DNA from: Mycolicibacterium duvalii
Lineage (GTDB): Bacteria > Actinomycetota > Actinomycetes > Mycobacteriales > Mycobacteriaceae
Length of the DNA stretch: 64,000 bases
Assembly (NCBI RefSeq): GCF_010726645.1
Contig: NZ_AP022563.1
Location: 558,001-622,000, forward strand
Direction: 5' to 3'
The notes beneath the pieces were generated by a model, which had not been told where the DNA came from, ran no database searches, and was given only the letters and a program-made list of their open reading frames with translations. Each line of letters opens with the position of its first letter. The stretch's first letter is position 1. Positions 41,761 to 56,700 of this stretch are shown here, piece by piece. The translations under genes were made by a program, and so were the position numbers.

Positions 41761-44700
41761 GGACCAGGGGGGCACGCCGGCCCGCCTGGGTACGGATGCG
41801 CGGGGCCAGCGCGGCGACGGTGGGGGCGTCGAACACGTTCCGCAGCGACAGGTTGGTGTCCAGGGCGGCGTTGATCGCCGCGATCAGCCGCATGGCCGAG
41901 ATGCTGTCACCGCCCAGGTCGAAGAAGGAATCGTCGATGCTGACGGGGTCGACGCCGAGGGTTCGGCCGTAGATGCCGGCGAGGATCTCTTCGGTGGGGT
42001 TGGTGGGGGCGCGGTAGGGGCGGTGGCCGGTGTGCTCGGGGGTGGGCAGTGCGCGGATGTCGAGCTTGCCGCCGACCGTCAACGGCAGGGCGTCGAGTTT
42101 CAGTATCGCCGAGGGAACCATGTAGGTGGGCAGCCGTCGGGCGAGGTGCTCGAGGGTGCCGGCGGGGTCGGCGCTGCCGGTGAGGTACCCGACGAGGCGG
42201 GTGCCGCGGTGGTCGCGTTGGGCGATGACGGCGGCCTGGTCGACGCCGTCTATTGCGGCCAGTGCGGTGCGGATCTCGCCGAGTTCGATGCGGTAGCCGC
42301 GGATCTTGACCTGGTCGTCGGAGCGGCCGTGGAAGCACAGTTGGCCGTCGGGTCGCCAGGAGACCAGGTCCCCGGTGCGGTACATGCGTGCGCCTGCCGG
42401 AGCAAAGGGACAGGGCACGAAGCGGGTGGCGGTGAGGGCGGGCCGGCCGAGGTAGCCGGTGCTCACTCCGCGACCGGCGACGTAGAGTTCGCCGACCCCG
42501 CCTTCGGGAACGGGACGCAGCCAGGAGTCCAGGACGAACAGCGCCGAGGTCGGTACCGGACCTCCGATGGGCGCGGGGCCCGAGCCCGCGCTCAGCGGCA
42601 TGCTCATGGTGGCGTAGACGGTGATCTCAGTGGGGCCGTAGGCGTTGATCAGGGCGCGTCCGGGTGCCCAGCGGTCGACGACGTCGGCCGGGCACGCCTC
42701 CCCGCCGAGCAGCACCGCCACCCCGGGTAGGCGTTGCGGCGACAGCGCGGCGATCGCCGACGGAGTTTGAGTGAGCACGTTGACGTGTTCGTCGACGAGC
42801 AGTCGGTGGAAGTCCTCCGGCGAGCCGGTGACGTTCTCGGGCACGATGACCAGTTCGGCGCCGCCGAGCAGAGCCGCCCAGATCTCCCACACGGAGAAGT
42901 CGAAGGCGTAGGAGTGGCACTGGGTCCACACCTGTTGCGGCGGCAGCGTATCGGGGGTCGACGCGGCTATGTGAGCCAGGTTGGCGTGGCTGACGGCAAC
43001 CGCTTTGGGGGTACCGGTGGTGCCGGAGGTGTAGATCAGGTAGGCGATGTCGTCGGGGTGCGGGACCGGCTGCGCGGTGGTGGATGGTTCGTCGTCGAGT
43101 GCACCGATGTCGACGACGTCGAAGTCATAACCCACCAGTCGGGCGTGGTGCTCGGCGGTGCTCAGCGCGGTCACCGGGTCGGCGTCGGTGAGCATGAACG
43201 CGATGCGCTCGTCGGGTAGTGCGGGGTCGATGGCCAGATAGGCCGCCCCGGTCTTGAGGGTGGCCAGCATCGCGACCACGGCGTGTGCCGAGCGGGCGAG
43301 CAGCAGTGCTACGCAGGTCCCCGGCCGTGCGCCGTGTCCGGCCAGCGCGAGGGCCAGGCGATCGGAGGCCTCGTCGAGTTCGCGATAGGTCAGCGACCGG
43401 TCCGCGGACCTGACAGCCACGGTGTCAGCGTGGCGCGCGGCCCGGTCGCCGAACAGCTGCGGCACCGAATGTGCCGGGTCTGCGGGCGTCCGCAGCAGCG
43501 CTTGGTGTCCCAACCGGTGCAACCGGTCGTGCTCGGCGGCGTCGAGGACGTCGATCGCCGACAAGCGTTGTCGCGGCGCGGACACCATCGCCTCCACTAC
43601 CCGCTCGAACCGGGCCACCAGCGCCTCGACACCGGGTACGTCGAACACGTCGGTGTCGTACTCGATGCGCAGGCCGATCTCGTTGCCGGGCATGGCCTGC
43701 AGTGTGAGCGGGTAGTGGTTGGTTTCGCGTGCGGAGACCCCGGTGATCGACAACTCGCCCGCGTCGGCCGCCGCCGCGTCGTCGATCGGGTAGTTCTCGA
43801 ACACGAACAAGGTGTCGAACAGGCGGTCGTGGCCCGTGATGCGATGGATCTCGGTGAGCGCGAGGTGCTGGTGGTCGAGCGTGCGGTTGTGGGCGTCCCG
43901 GAGTTGAGCGAGCAGGCCGGCGGTGGTGGCTGCCGCGGTGAGACGCGCGCGCACCGGAACCGTGTTGATCAGAAGGCCCACCGTCGACTCCGCGCCCGGC
44001 ACGTCGCTCGGTCGTCCCGAGACAGCGGTGCCGAACACCACGTCGGGCCGGCCGGTCAGCCAAGCCAATGTCTGCGCCCACGCAGCCTGCAGGGCGATGT
44101 TGACGGTGGTGTGACAGGCCCGCGCGAGTTCGTTCACCGCGCGTGTGGTCTGTTCGGGGAGCCGGCATGTCACGCTGCCCCGCGGCCCGAGTTGGAGGCG
44201 GCCGGAGGGGGCGACGAGCGTCGGGGCGTCGAAGCCGTCGAGCACCTCACCCCAGGCGGTGCGCGCGGATTCGGTGTCGCGATCGGCCAGCCACTCGACG
44301 AATCGGCGGAACGAACCGGAGGGCGGTAACCGGTGCCCGAAATAGCCTGCGAACACCTCGTGCAGCAGAATCGGCAGCGACCAGCCATCGAGCACGATGT
44401 GGTGGTTGGTCAGGATCACCCGGTGTTGGTCGGCGCCCGTTCGGATCGCCGCCGCACGGAACGGCGTGGCGGCCGTCAGGTCGCACACCGCTGCGCGCTC
44501 GGCGGTGCACAGCGCCCTGATCTGGTCTTCGTCCTCCAGACACAGGTACTGCCAGGGGATCTCGGGAACTGCCGGAATGATTTGGACGGGTGGTTCGTAC
44601 TCGTTGCAGAAGCGCGCAGCCAGATTCGGATGCCGAGCCGCCATCGCGCGGACGGAATCGTGCAGCGCATGCGGGTCGAGCGGGCCGGTCACCGTGAGTT

Positions 44701-47700
44701 CGAGCTGCATCGCGTAGAGATCTTCGACGGCACCGAGGTCGCCGACGCTGTGGGCGTGGAAGAGCAGCCCCTGCTGAAGTGGTGTGAGAGGGAGGACGTC
44801 GGCGATGCGGTGGTGTTGTTGCAGCTCGTCGAGATCGTTCTGGGTGAGGGTGGCCGGCAGGATGTCGGACGGTGTGAGACCGCCGCCGCCGTCGCGCACG
44901 TGAGCGCAGATCCCGGTCAGTGCGTCGTGCCAGAGTCCGGCCAGTCGGCGGGCCTGTGATTCGTCGAGGACCGACCGGGCCCAGGTCCAGGTGGTGTTGA
45001 GTTGAAGCCCAGCATCGGTTTCCGCCGCCACGGCGGTGACATCGACGGTGTGGGTCAGCGGCATGGGAACGGCGGTGGCGGCCCGGGCTGCGGTCATGGC
45101 ATCGGTGCTGGGCTGCCACACGGTGTCCGGAAGTTCGGCGGTGTGGGCGGCGACGCGGCCGAGGTAGTTGAAGCCGATCGTGGGTTCGGCACCGTCCAGG
45201 CCGGCGTCGGGGCGCAGGTAGCGCAGCAGCCCGTAGGTCAGGCCGTCGGGCAGGGCGCGCAGCTGTTCCTTGGCCTGTTTGATGACCGGGCCGAGTGCGG
45301 GATGACCGGCGGCGACCTGTGCCCAGGGCAGGTCATCGACGGTGAGGGCGATGGGGTACTTGGTGGTGAACCAGCCGACGGTGCGCGACAGGTCGACCTG
45401 GGGGAAGAGCTCTTCAGCGCGGCCGTGGCCTTCGACATCGATACCGACGGCGCCCTCACCGGATCCGCGGAACCTGTTGCAGGCCAGCGCCAACGCGATG
45501 AGAAGGATATCGCCGATGCCGGCGTGGAAGGCCGCGGGGACGCCGTGCAGGAGTGTGGCTGTGGTATCCGTGTCGAGTGTGGTGGCCAGGCTTCCGGCGT
45601 CGGCGTACGTGTCGCGCCGGGGATCGGGTGCCGGCAGTGCCGTTGGCGTGGCCAGGATCTCGCGCCATACCGGGGCATCCGCGATCGTTCCGGGGCCCTG
45701 GGCGTGCTCGACCAGTAGCTTCGCCCAGGTGGCGAACGTGGTTCCGGTGACCGGCAGGGCGACCGGGGCGCCGGTGTGGTGTTGCGCCCAGGCGGTGTTG
45801 AGGTCCTCGAGCAGAATCCGCCATGACACCGCGTCGATGGCCAGATGATGGACGATCAACGCCAGGTGGCGAGTCGAGGTCGCGAACACCGCGCGGATCA
45901 TCGTCCCGCTCGAGGGGTTGAGCTCTGATCGAGCGGAAACTATTGCCGCCGAGCACAAGTCTTCGACGACGTGCAGACAGGCATGGGCATCGACGCGCTG
46001 CGGTTCGCAAATGGTCAGCGACCACGGGTCGGTCCCGTTGTCGTCCAGGCGTGCGCGCAGCATCGCGTGGCGGTCGAGCAGCGCTTGCAGCACGACCGCG
46101 ACGTCGTCGTTGCTCGCCGCGGTGGGCGCTTGGATCACCACGGTCTGGTTGAACTGGTGGGTGGGGCCGCCCACGGTGCGCAGCCAGTGCATGATCGGGG
46201 TGGGTGGCACGGGTCCGATGCCGTCGTCGGGCGGTGCGTTCGTGTGCACGGTGGTGTTCACGACGCGGGCCAGCTGTGCCACGGTCTGTTCGACGAAGAT
46301 GTCGCGTGGCCAGCAGGACAGGCCCGCGGCCCGGGCTCGGGCGACCACCTGCATCGACAGGATGCTGTCGCCGCCCAGGTCGAAGAAGGAGTCGTCGATC
46401 CCGACGCGGTCGAGTCCGAGGACCTGGGCGTAGATGCCGGCCAGGACTTCTTCGACCGCGTCTGCCGGTGCGCGGTACCGCGTGGTGTTCCCGGCCTCCG
46501 GAGCGGGAAGCGCCCTGGTGTCGAGTTTTCCGTTGACGGTCAGCGGAAGCGCGTCGAGCACGACGACTGCCGCCGGCAGCATGTAGGACGGCAACCTGAG
46601 GGCGAGAGCCTGCCGCACCGTGGCGGGCTGAGCCGTGCCGGAGCACTTCTCGGTCACATAGGCGACGAGTTGTGCGCTGCCGGAACCCTCTTCGCGGGCG
46701 AGGACCACCGCTTGGTCGATGCCGTCGAGCGCGGTCAGCGCGGTCTGGATTTCGCCGAGTTCGACGCGGTAGCCGCGGATCTTGACTTGGTTGTCGGCCC
46801 GGCCGTGGTAGTGCAGTTGGCCGTCGCGTCGCCAGCTGACGAGGTCGCCGGTGCGATACATTCGCGTGCCCGGTGCGCCCTGGGCGCAGGCCACGAAGCG
46901 CGTCGCGGTCAGTGCGGTACGACCGAGATAGCCCGTGGCCACCCCGCGCCCGGCGACGTAGAGTTCGCCGATCACCCCGGGCGCCACCGGGCGTAGGTGA
47001 TCGTCGAGGACGAACAGCGCCGCGGTGGACACCGGCGCGCCGATGGGTGCCGTGCCGGAGTGCGGCCTCAGGGGCGCGCTCATGGTCGCGTAGACGGTGA
47101 TCTCGGTGGGGCCGTAGGCATTGATCAGCGTGCGTCCGGGCGCCCATTGATCGACTACCTCGGCGGGACAGGCTTCTCCACCGAGCAGCACTGCGACTCC
47201 GTCGAGGTCGCCGGGGGACAACGCGGTCGCCGCGGACGGGGTTTGGGTCAGCACGGTGACCTGTTCGGAGACCAGGAGATCAGTGAACTCGGGGGGAGAG
47301 CCGGCCACGTCTTCGGGGACGATGACCAGCCGTCCGCCGCCGAGCAGGGCGGCCCAGATCTCCCATACCGAGAAGTCGAATCCGTAGGAGTGACATTGGG
47401 TCCAGACCTGCGGGGCGGGGAGTTCGGCCGGTGTGGTGTCGGCGAGGTGGGCGAGGTTGCGCTGGCTGATGGCCACAGCCTTGGGGGTTCCGGTGGTGCC
47501 GGAGGTGTAGATCAGGTAGGCGATGTCGTCGGGGGTGGCGATCGACACCGCGGCGGGGGACTGGTCGTCGAAGCCCTCGTCGACCTCGATGACCGTCAGC
47601 TTGTAGCTGCTCAGCCGGTCGGCCAGCGCGGTGGTGGTGACGGCAACGACCGGTGCGCTGTCGTCGATCATGAACTGGATGCGCTCGTCGGGGTGGGCCG

Positions 47701-50700
47701 GGTCGATGGGCAGGTAGGCTGCTCCGGTCTTGAGCACGGCCAGCATGGCCGTGACCGCGTCCGCACACCGATGGAACAGCAGGGCCACGCACTGACCGGG
47801 TGCCGCACCCTGGGAGATCAGCGCGTGCGCCAGCCGGTTCGAGGAGTCGTCGAGTTCCCGGTAGGTCAACGACCGTCGGCCGTGGGTGAGCGCCCGCGCC
47901 TCGGGGGTTCGTGCGGCGCGTGCGGCGAAGAGGTCGGGTACCGAGACCGCGGCGGGTGCGGTCGTGGTGAGCGCCGCGCGGTTCCCGAACTGCGCCAACT
48001 GGGTGTGGTCCGCCGCGTCGAGCATGTCGATCGTCGACAGGTGCTGCTGCTGGTCGGTACCGATCGCTGTGAGTGTGCGCTGCAGCCGGTCGATCATCGA
48101 GGCCACCGTCGGGCGGTCGAACACGTCGGTGCGGAACTCCACCGAACCGCAGATCCCCGCGGGTGCGCCGGAGTCGGAGAACTGTTCGGCCAGGGAGAAG
48201 GACAGGTCCATCCGCGCGGTGCGGGTGTCCACAGGCAGCTGGGTGACCTCGAGATCGCCGAGCGTCAGAGTGTCCCCGTTCTGTGCTGGGAGGTTCTGCC
48301 AGGCCAACATCACCTGCACGAGTGGGTGATGGCTCAGCGACCGCGCCGGGTTGAGGCGTTCGACCAGCACTTCGAAGGGCACGTCCTGGTGGTCGTAAGC
48401 GGCCAGGCTGCGCCGGCGCACCTGATCGAGCAGTTCCGCGACAGTCGGATCGCCGGTGAGGTCGACCCGCAGCACGAGCGTGTTGACGAAGAAACCGACG
48501 AGTTCGTCGAGAGCGGGGTCGCCGCGCCCGGCGATCGGGAAGCCCACCGCCACATCCGGGCTGGCGCTCAGCCGCGACAGCAGCACCGACAGCGCGGCCT
48601 GCACCACCATGAACGCAGTGGCGTTGTGTGCGGCGGCGACCTCACGGATCCGGTGCTGCAGCTGCGCGGGCCACTCGAAGGTCTCGCGGGCGCCACGGCC
48701 ATCTGCGACCGCCGGATAGGGCCTGTCGGTGGGCAATTGCAGCCTCTCCGGCATTCCGGCCAATGCATCTCGCCAGTACGCCAGCTGGGCCGCGATCGAG
48801 CTGGCCTCGTCGTCGAGATCGCCGAACCGGGCACGCTGCCACAGCGTGTAATCGACATACTGCACCGGCAGCTCGACCCAGTCGGGTGCCCGGCCCGCAC
48901 ATCGGGCCGCGTACGCGACGCCGAGATCACGCATCAGCGGCGCGATCGACCAACCGTCCGCTGCGATGTGGTGCACCACCCCGACGAGCACATGCGCTGT
49001 CTCGGACAGGCGGAACAACTTGGCCCGCAACGGAATGTCGTGGTCGAGCTGGAACGTATGGCCGCCCGCTGCCTGGATTGCGTCATCCAGCTCGCGGGGT
49101 GTCCATTCGGTCGCGTCGACGATGTCCCACCCGAACTCGGCGTGCTCCGGCGGCACGACCAGTTGTTGTGGGACGCCGTCGGGCGCGACGACCAGCGTGC
49201 GCAGAGATTCGTGCCGCGCGATCACGTCGCTCAGTGCGGCTGCCAAGGCGCCCGCGTCCAATTCGCCGCGCAACCGCAGCGCCACCGCCATGTTGTAGAC
49301 CGGCGACGGGCCCTGCAGCTGATCGATGAACCACAACCGCTTCTGCGCGAACGACAGTGGGATCACCGCGGGACGTTCGACGACGCGCAGCGGTTCGCGT
49401 TGGTCGGAATCATCGGTGATACGCGAGGCCAGTTCGGCGACAGTCGGAGAGTCGAAAAGTGTGCGCACGGAGACGTTGATGGCGAAGGCGTCGCTGATCG
49501 TGGCGGCGAGGCGCATCGCGAGGATGCTGTCGCCGCCGAGGTCGAAGAAGGAGTCGGTGGCTCCGACCCGTGCCACACCCAGTACCTGAGCGAAGATGGC
49601 GGCGAGGATCTCCTCGACCGCCGTGGCGGGGGCGTTGCGCTCGGTGGTTTCGGTGTAGTCGGGGGCGGGCAGCGCCTGCGAGTCGAGCTTGCCGTTGATG
49701 GTCAGGGGAAGAGCGTCGAGCACCATGACCGCGGCGGGGATCATGTACGGGGGGAGTCGGTCGTTCAGCGCGGTCCGCACCTGCGGGGGATGCACCGCAC
49801 CGCGGGTGGTTTCGGTGACGTAGGCGATTATTCGTTTGTCGCCGGGGCGGTCTTCCCGCACGACCACGGCGGCCTGTTGGACGGCGTCCAGCGACAGCAG
49901 TGCCGCCTGGATGTCGCCGAGTTCCATGCGGTAGCCCCGGATCTTGACCTGTTCGTCGGCGCGGCCGAGGTAGTCCAGTTGCCCGTCGCCGCGCCAACGC
50001 ACCAGATCGCCGGTCCGGTACATCCGGGCCCCGGGTGACCCGAACGGGCACGGCACGAACCGCGCGGAGGTGAGTGCGGGCCGGCGGACATAACCGATGC
50101 CCACGCCGCGGCCGCCGACGTACAACTCACCGACCGTCCCGGCCGGTACGCGGCGCAGCCACCTGTCGAGAACGAAAAGCGCCGTCGTCGACACCGGTCT
50201 GCCGATCGGCGGCACGCCCGATGCGGGCGTCAGCGGGATGCTGGCGGAGGCGAACATCGTCGTCTCGGTCGGGCCGTAGACATTGGTCAGGAGCCGGTTC
50301 GGTGCCCATCTGTCGACCACCTCGGCCGGGCAGGCTTCCCCGCCCACCAGTACCGAGACACCGTCCAACCCTTCGGGGCGCAACGCGCCCAGCGCTGACG
50401 GTGTCTGGGCGAGCACGGTGACGCGTTCGGCGATCATCAACGCGCGCAGATCGTCGGGTGACTGTGCCACCGATTCGGGCACCACGACCAGACGTCCGCC
50501 GTGCAGCAGAGCGCCCCAGATCTCCCAGACCGAGAAGTCGAAAGCATACGAGAAGAACTGTGTCCACACCTGGTGAGCCGTCAGGTCGACACCGACGTCG
50601 ATCCCGTCGTAGAGCCGGGTCACGTTGTGGTGATCGACCGCAACACCTTTCGGGACGCCGGTGGTGCCCGAGGTGTAGATGATGTGGGCGACATCGTCGG

Positions 50701-53700
50701 GGGCCGGACCCGTCAGCGGGGTCGCGGGCTGGTCGGCGATCGCCGCGTCGTCGACGTCGAGGACCGTCAGCCCGGTGCCGGTGAACAGGTCAGCCGTCAC
50801 TGAGGTGCTGATCGCGGCGACCGGGTGGGAATCCTCGACCATGAAATCGATCCGGGAGCGCGGGTGTGCCGGGTCGATGGGCACATAGGCGGCCCCGCTC
50901 TTCAGGACTCCGAGAATCGCGATCACCGCCTCGGCGCTCCGGTGCAACAGCAACGCCACGCAGGCCCCGGGCCGCGCACCGTGACCGGTCAACAGGTGTG
51001 CCAACCGATTCGAGGCCTCGTCGACTTCACGGTAGGTCCACGACCGGTTTCGGTCGGTCAGCGCCACGGCGGTGGGTGTGCGCTGAACCTGGGCAGCGAA
51101 TGCATCCGGAATCGACACCGGTGATACAGGCTCTCCGAGGATCGGGCGGTTACCCCACACGTCGAGTCTTGCGGTTTCTGCGGCACCGACGGTGTCGAGC
51201 GACCAGATGCGCCGGCCAGGATCAGCAGCCATCAGCGCCGGCAACCGCTGCAACCGACCGATCAGGGCGTCGATGTCCGCGGTGTCGAACACGTCGGCGT
51301 CGTACTCGACTCGCAGACCGATCTCGTCGCCCGGCATCGCCTGCAGGGTGAGGGGATAGTGGTTGGTCTCCCGCGCTGCGATCCCCGAGATCGCCAGGTC
51401 TCCGCTCAGCGACATCGCGGATGAATCGACGGGGTGGTTCTCGAAAACGAACAAGGTGTCGAACAGCTGCTCGTGCCCACTGACACGATGGATTTCGGTG
51501 AGCGCGACGTGCTGGTGGTCCAGGGTGCGGTGGTGGCGGTCGCGCAACTGGTCGAGCAGCTCCGATGTGGTGGTGGCCGCGCCGAGCTGCGCGCGCACCG
51601 GAACGGTGTTGATCATCAGACCTACGGTGGCTTCGGCGCCGGGAATCTCGGTGGGTCGTCCCGAGACTGCCGTGCCGAAGACGACGTCTGCACGGCCCGT
51701 GAGCCATGTCAGGGCCTGCGCCCACGCCGCCTGCAGCACCGTGTTCACGGTGGTGTGATGTGAACGCGCCAGCACGCCGACGGCGTAAGTGGTCTGGTTG
51801 TCGAGCTGCGCCGATGTCGAGGCGCGCGGCCCGACACGGACCCGGTTCGGGGGAGCGACCAGCGTCGGGGCGTCCACACCGTCGAGCGCTTCCCGCCACG
51901 CGTCCAGTGCGCTGTCGAGATCGCGTCCGGCCAGCCACTCCACGAACCGGCGGAAGGATCCCGCCGGAGGCAACGGATGCGCGAGATAGCCGGCGAAGAA
52001 CTCCCGCAGGAGAATCGGCAGAGACCAGCCGTCGAGCACGATGTGGTGATTGGTGATCACGACCCGGAAATGCTGAGGTGCGCGGCGGATCAGCGCCACC
52101 CGGAACGCCGGTCCGACGGAGAGGTTGCAGACCGCCTCGCGCTCACGTGCGCACAGTTCCTGGATCTGCTCCTCAGACTCCAGTTGCACGAAATGCCAAG
52201 GTACCTCGGGATCTTCGGGGATGATCTGCACGGGTGGTTCATGTTTGGTGCTGAAGCGGGCGGCGAGGTTGGGATGCCGAGCGATCGCCGTGCACACCGC
52301 GTCGCGCAACCTGTCAGGCTCCAACGGTCCCTCGATGGTGACATCGAGCTGCATCGCGTACAGGTCAGCCACCTCGCCGTCACCGTGCATCGTGACGCTG
52401 TGGAAGAGCAGACCGTGCTGCAACGGTGTCAACGGCAGGATGTCGGCGATGCGTTGGCGCTCGGATATCTCGTCGATCTGGTTCTGCGTCAGCAGCGCCG
52501 GGGCGATATCCGACGGTGTCAGACCACCCCCGCCGCGCGCGACGTGGGTGCTGATGCCGGCCAGAGCCTCGAAGAACAGTTGGCCGAGTCGACGAACCCG
52601 ATGCTCGTCGAGAATCGAGGGCGCCCAGATCAAGGTGGTGTGCAACTCCGGTCCGGCGCCGATGTCGACGGTCGCCGCGCTGAGTTCGATGGTGTGGCCC
52701 AGTGGCATCGGCACGGCGGTCGCGGCTTCGGTGAGGGTGCCGCTGTCCACCACGGGCCGCCACAGTTCGTCCGACAGGCCGGTACCGGTGAGCCGGCCCA
52801 GATAGTTGAAGCCGATCGCGGGGTCCGGTCCGGACACAGCGCCGGTGGGGTGCAGGTAGCGCAGCAGTCCGTAGCTGACACCGTCGGGCAGGGCGCGCAG
52901 TCGTTCCTTGGCGTGCTTGAGGATCGGACCCAGTGTGACGTCACCGGCGGTGACCTGGGCCCAGCTCGGTCGGTCCACGCCCAGTGCGACCGGATATTTG
53001 GCGGTGAACCAGCCCACGGTCCGGGACAGGTCCACGCCGGGGAACAATTCCTCGTCGCGACCGTGACCCTCGACGTCGACGCGCAGCAATGTCCCGGCCG
53101 TCAGGTCGAAACACTCGGCGCAGGCCAGGCCGAAGGCGATCAGCATGATGTCGTTGATTCCGGCGTGAAACGCGGCGGGCACCCGGCCGAGCAATGGTCC
53201 CGTGGTGTCCGCGTTCAGCGTCGCGGTGTACCGGCCCGCACTGCGATAGGTGTCGCGTCCAGGGTCGGGCGGGGCGACCGCGGAACCGGCCGCCTCGACG
53301 TCTCGCCAGCCTTCGGCACAGTCGATGACCGGTGCTGACCGCGCATGGTCGGTCAGCAGCGATGCCCACCGCTTGAACGACGTCGCCGCGCCGCTCAGCC
53401 GGGTCTCCTGTCCGCTGCGGTGCTGACCCCACGCAAGATTCAGGTCCTCCAGAAGAATCCGCCAGGACACCGCGTCGACGGCCATGTGGTGCACGATCAA
53501 TGCCAACTGCCCGGTGGTCTGTGCCCACACCGCCGCGAGAACGACGCCCGCCGTCGGATTCAACCTCGACCTCGCCCCGGCCACTGCCCGCTCGGAGAGC
53601 GCACCGACGACATCGAGGCAGTCATCGGCTGCCACCGAACCGCGTTCGGGTACTCGCAGCGACCGGGTCCCGTCGTCATCGACGCGCAGCCTCAGCATCG

Positions 53701-56700
53701 CGTGCCCGTCCAGCAGTGCCTGCAGCAGAACCACGACATCCGCGCGGGTGGTGCCGGCGGGTGCCTGCACGATCACCGTCTGATTGAACTCGTCGGTCGG
53801 GCCGTCGACGTGCCGCAACCACTCCATGATCGGGGTCGGCAGCACCTCACCGACACCGTCGTCGGCAGAGTCGATTGCCGGGCAGCAGAATTCGACGACG
53901 CGCGCCAGTCGGGCGACGGTCTGCTCGACGAAGATGTCGCGTGGTCGGCAGGTCAGTCCGGCGGCGCGGGCCTGGGCGACGACCTGCATGGACAGGATGC
54001 TGTCGCCGCCGAGGTCGAAGAAGGAGTCGTCGACGCTGACGCGGTCGCGGCCGAGGACGTGCGCGTAGATGCCGGCGAGGGTTTCCTCCGTGGGGTTGGT
54101 GGGGGCACGGTACGGGGTGACGGCGCCGGGTTCGGCCGTGGGTAGCGCGTGGATGTCGAGTTTGCCGTTGACGGTCAGCGGTAGCTGGTCGAGTTTGATG
54201 ATCGCGGCGGGGATCATGTAGGCGGGCAGCCTGTCGGCCAGTGCTTCTCGTGCGGCGCCGGGGGCCGCTGTGCCGGTGAGGTAGGCGGTGAGTTGCTTGT
54301 GGCCGGGGGTGTCCTCGCGGGCGACGACGGCAGCATGGTCGACACCGGGCAGTGTGGCCAGTGCGGTGTGGATTTCGGCGAGTTCGATGCGGTGGCCGCG
54401 GATCTTGACTTGGTCGTCGGCGCGGCCGTGGTAGTGCAGTTGGCCGTCGGGGCGCCATGCTACGAGGTCGCCGGTGCGGTACATGCGGGTGCCTGGTGGG
54501 CCGTAGGGGGATGCCAGGAATCGGGTGGCGGTCAGGTCGGGTCGTCGGAGGTAGCCGGTGGCTACGCCGGGGCCGGCGACGTAGAGTTCGCCGAGCACTC
54601 CGGGGGGCACGGGGTGGAGGTGTTGGTCGAGGACGAACAGGGCCGAGGTGGGCACGGGTGTGCCGATGGGCGCGGGTCCGGATCCGGCGGTCAGGGGCGG
54701 GGTCATGGTGGCGTAGACGGTGGCCTCGGTGGGGCCGTAGGCGTTGATCAGTTTCCGGCCGGGGGCCCAGCGGTCGACGATTTCGGCGGGGCAGGCTTCC
54801 CCGCCGAGAAGTACGGTGACGGAGTCGAGTCGGTTTGGGTCCAAAGCGGTGATGGCCGAGGGGGTTTGGGTCAGGACGGTGACGTGTTCGTCGGTGAGGA
54901 GTTGGTGTAGTGCCGGCGGGTTGGCGGTGGTGTCTTCGCTGATGATGACCAGTTGGGCGCCGCCCAGGAGGGCGGCCCAGATTTCCCAGACCGAGAAATC
55001 GAAGGCGTAGGAATGGCATTGGGTCCATACCTGGTGGGCACCGAGTGTGGGTGGGGTGGAGTCCGCGATGTGGGCCAGGTTGGCATGGGTGACCGCCACC
55101 GCCTTGGGCGTGCCGGTCGTGCCCGAGGTGTAGATCACGTAGGCGATATCGTCGGACCGTGGTGGCGGCGGTGCGGTGGCGGGCTGGTCGGGGGCGGGGT
55201 CGTCGATGTCGAGGACGGTCGCGCTCATCCCGGTGAGGCGGTGCCGTTGTGCTGCAGCGGTCAGTACCACCACCGGAGGCGTGTCGGCGAGCATGAATCG
55301 GATGCGTTCATCGGGGAGGGCGGGGTCGACGGCCAGATAGGCTGCGCCGGACTTGAGGATGGCGAGCATGGCGGTCACCGCCGATGCGCTGCGCCCGCTC
55401 ACCAGCGCCACATTCGTGCCCGGTCCGGCGCCGTGCCCGATCAGCCTGTGCGCCAGTCGGTTCGCGATGTTGTCGAGGTCGCGGTAGGTCAGTGCCTGGG
55501 CGCCGAAGCTGACCGCGATCGCCTCGGGGGTGCGGGCGGCCTGGGCGGTGAACAGGTCGGGAACCGAGGCAGTGGAGGGTGTGTGGCTGCGCAGCATCTC
55601 CTGGTTGCCCAGTGTTGCCAGTCGCCGGTGTTCGTCGGCGCCGAGAACATCCAGCGACGACAACCGTTGTCCGGCGTCGGTGACCATCGCGGTCAGCACT
55701 CGTTCGAAGCGGTCCACCAGGATCTGGACCGAGGACGCCTCGAAGACGTCGGTGCGGTATTCCACCGTGCCCACAATCCCTGCCGGTGCACCGGATTCGG
55801 TGCACCGCTCCGACATCGAGAACGACAGATCGGTTCGCGCGGAATGGGTCTGCACCGGTAGTGGCGTGACATGCAGATCACCCAGGGTGAAGGTCGAGGC
55901 GGGATCGTTGCTCTGCCAGGACAGCAGGATCTGGACGAGGGGATGCCGTGACAGCGAGCGGGTCGGATTGAGGTGTTCGACGAGGAGTTCGAAGGGTACG
56001 TCCTGGTTTTCGTAGGCGGCCAGGCTGCGTCGCCGGACCTGTTCGAGCACCTCGGCCATCGTCGGATCACCGGCCAGATCCACCCGCAGGACCAACGTGT
56101 TGACGAAGAAGCCGACCAGCTTCTCCAGGGCGGGATCGCTGCGCCCGGCGATCGGGAAGCCCACCGCCACATCCGAACTGGCGCTCAACTTCGACAGCAG
56201 CACCGCCAGCGCGGCCTGCACCACCATGAACGCCGTCGCGCCGTGACCGCGAGCCATCTGCCGGATCTGCTGCTGCAGCCCCGGCGGCCACGTCACCTCC
56301 ACACTGGCCCCACGACCGTCAGCCACAGCCGGATAGGGCCGATCGGTCGGCAACGTCAGCTGTTCGGGCAGCCCGGCCAGCTGCTCCACCCAGTACGCCA
56401 GCTGCCCCGAGATCGCACTGTCGCTGTCCTGGAGATCGCCGAGCCGTTCCCGTTGCCACAACGTGTAGTCGACATACTGAACGGGCAACGCAGCCCAACC
56501 GGGGGCCTGCCCGGCACACCGGCTGGAGTAGGCGACGCCGAGATCATGCACCAGCGGAGCGACCGAGGAACCGTCCGCGGCGATATGGTGCACCACACCG
56601 ACCAGAACGTGTTGCTCCTCGGTGAGTCGGAGCAACGTGGCCCGCAGCGGCGTCTCGGTGGCGAGATCGAAATTGTGACACGCCACCTGGTCGGCGGCGC

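Noticed and set aside
46997..50038. 1013-codon plus-strand frame opposite the NRPS
   Set aside because: Antisense shadow: its composition (Gly/Val/Asp/Arg) is dictated by the sense codons and it has no recognisable motif.
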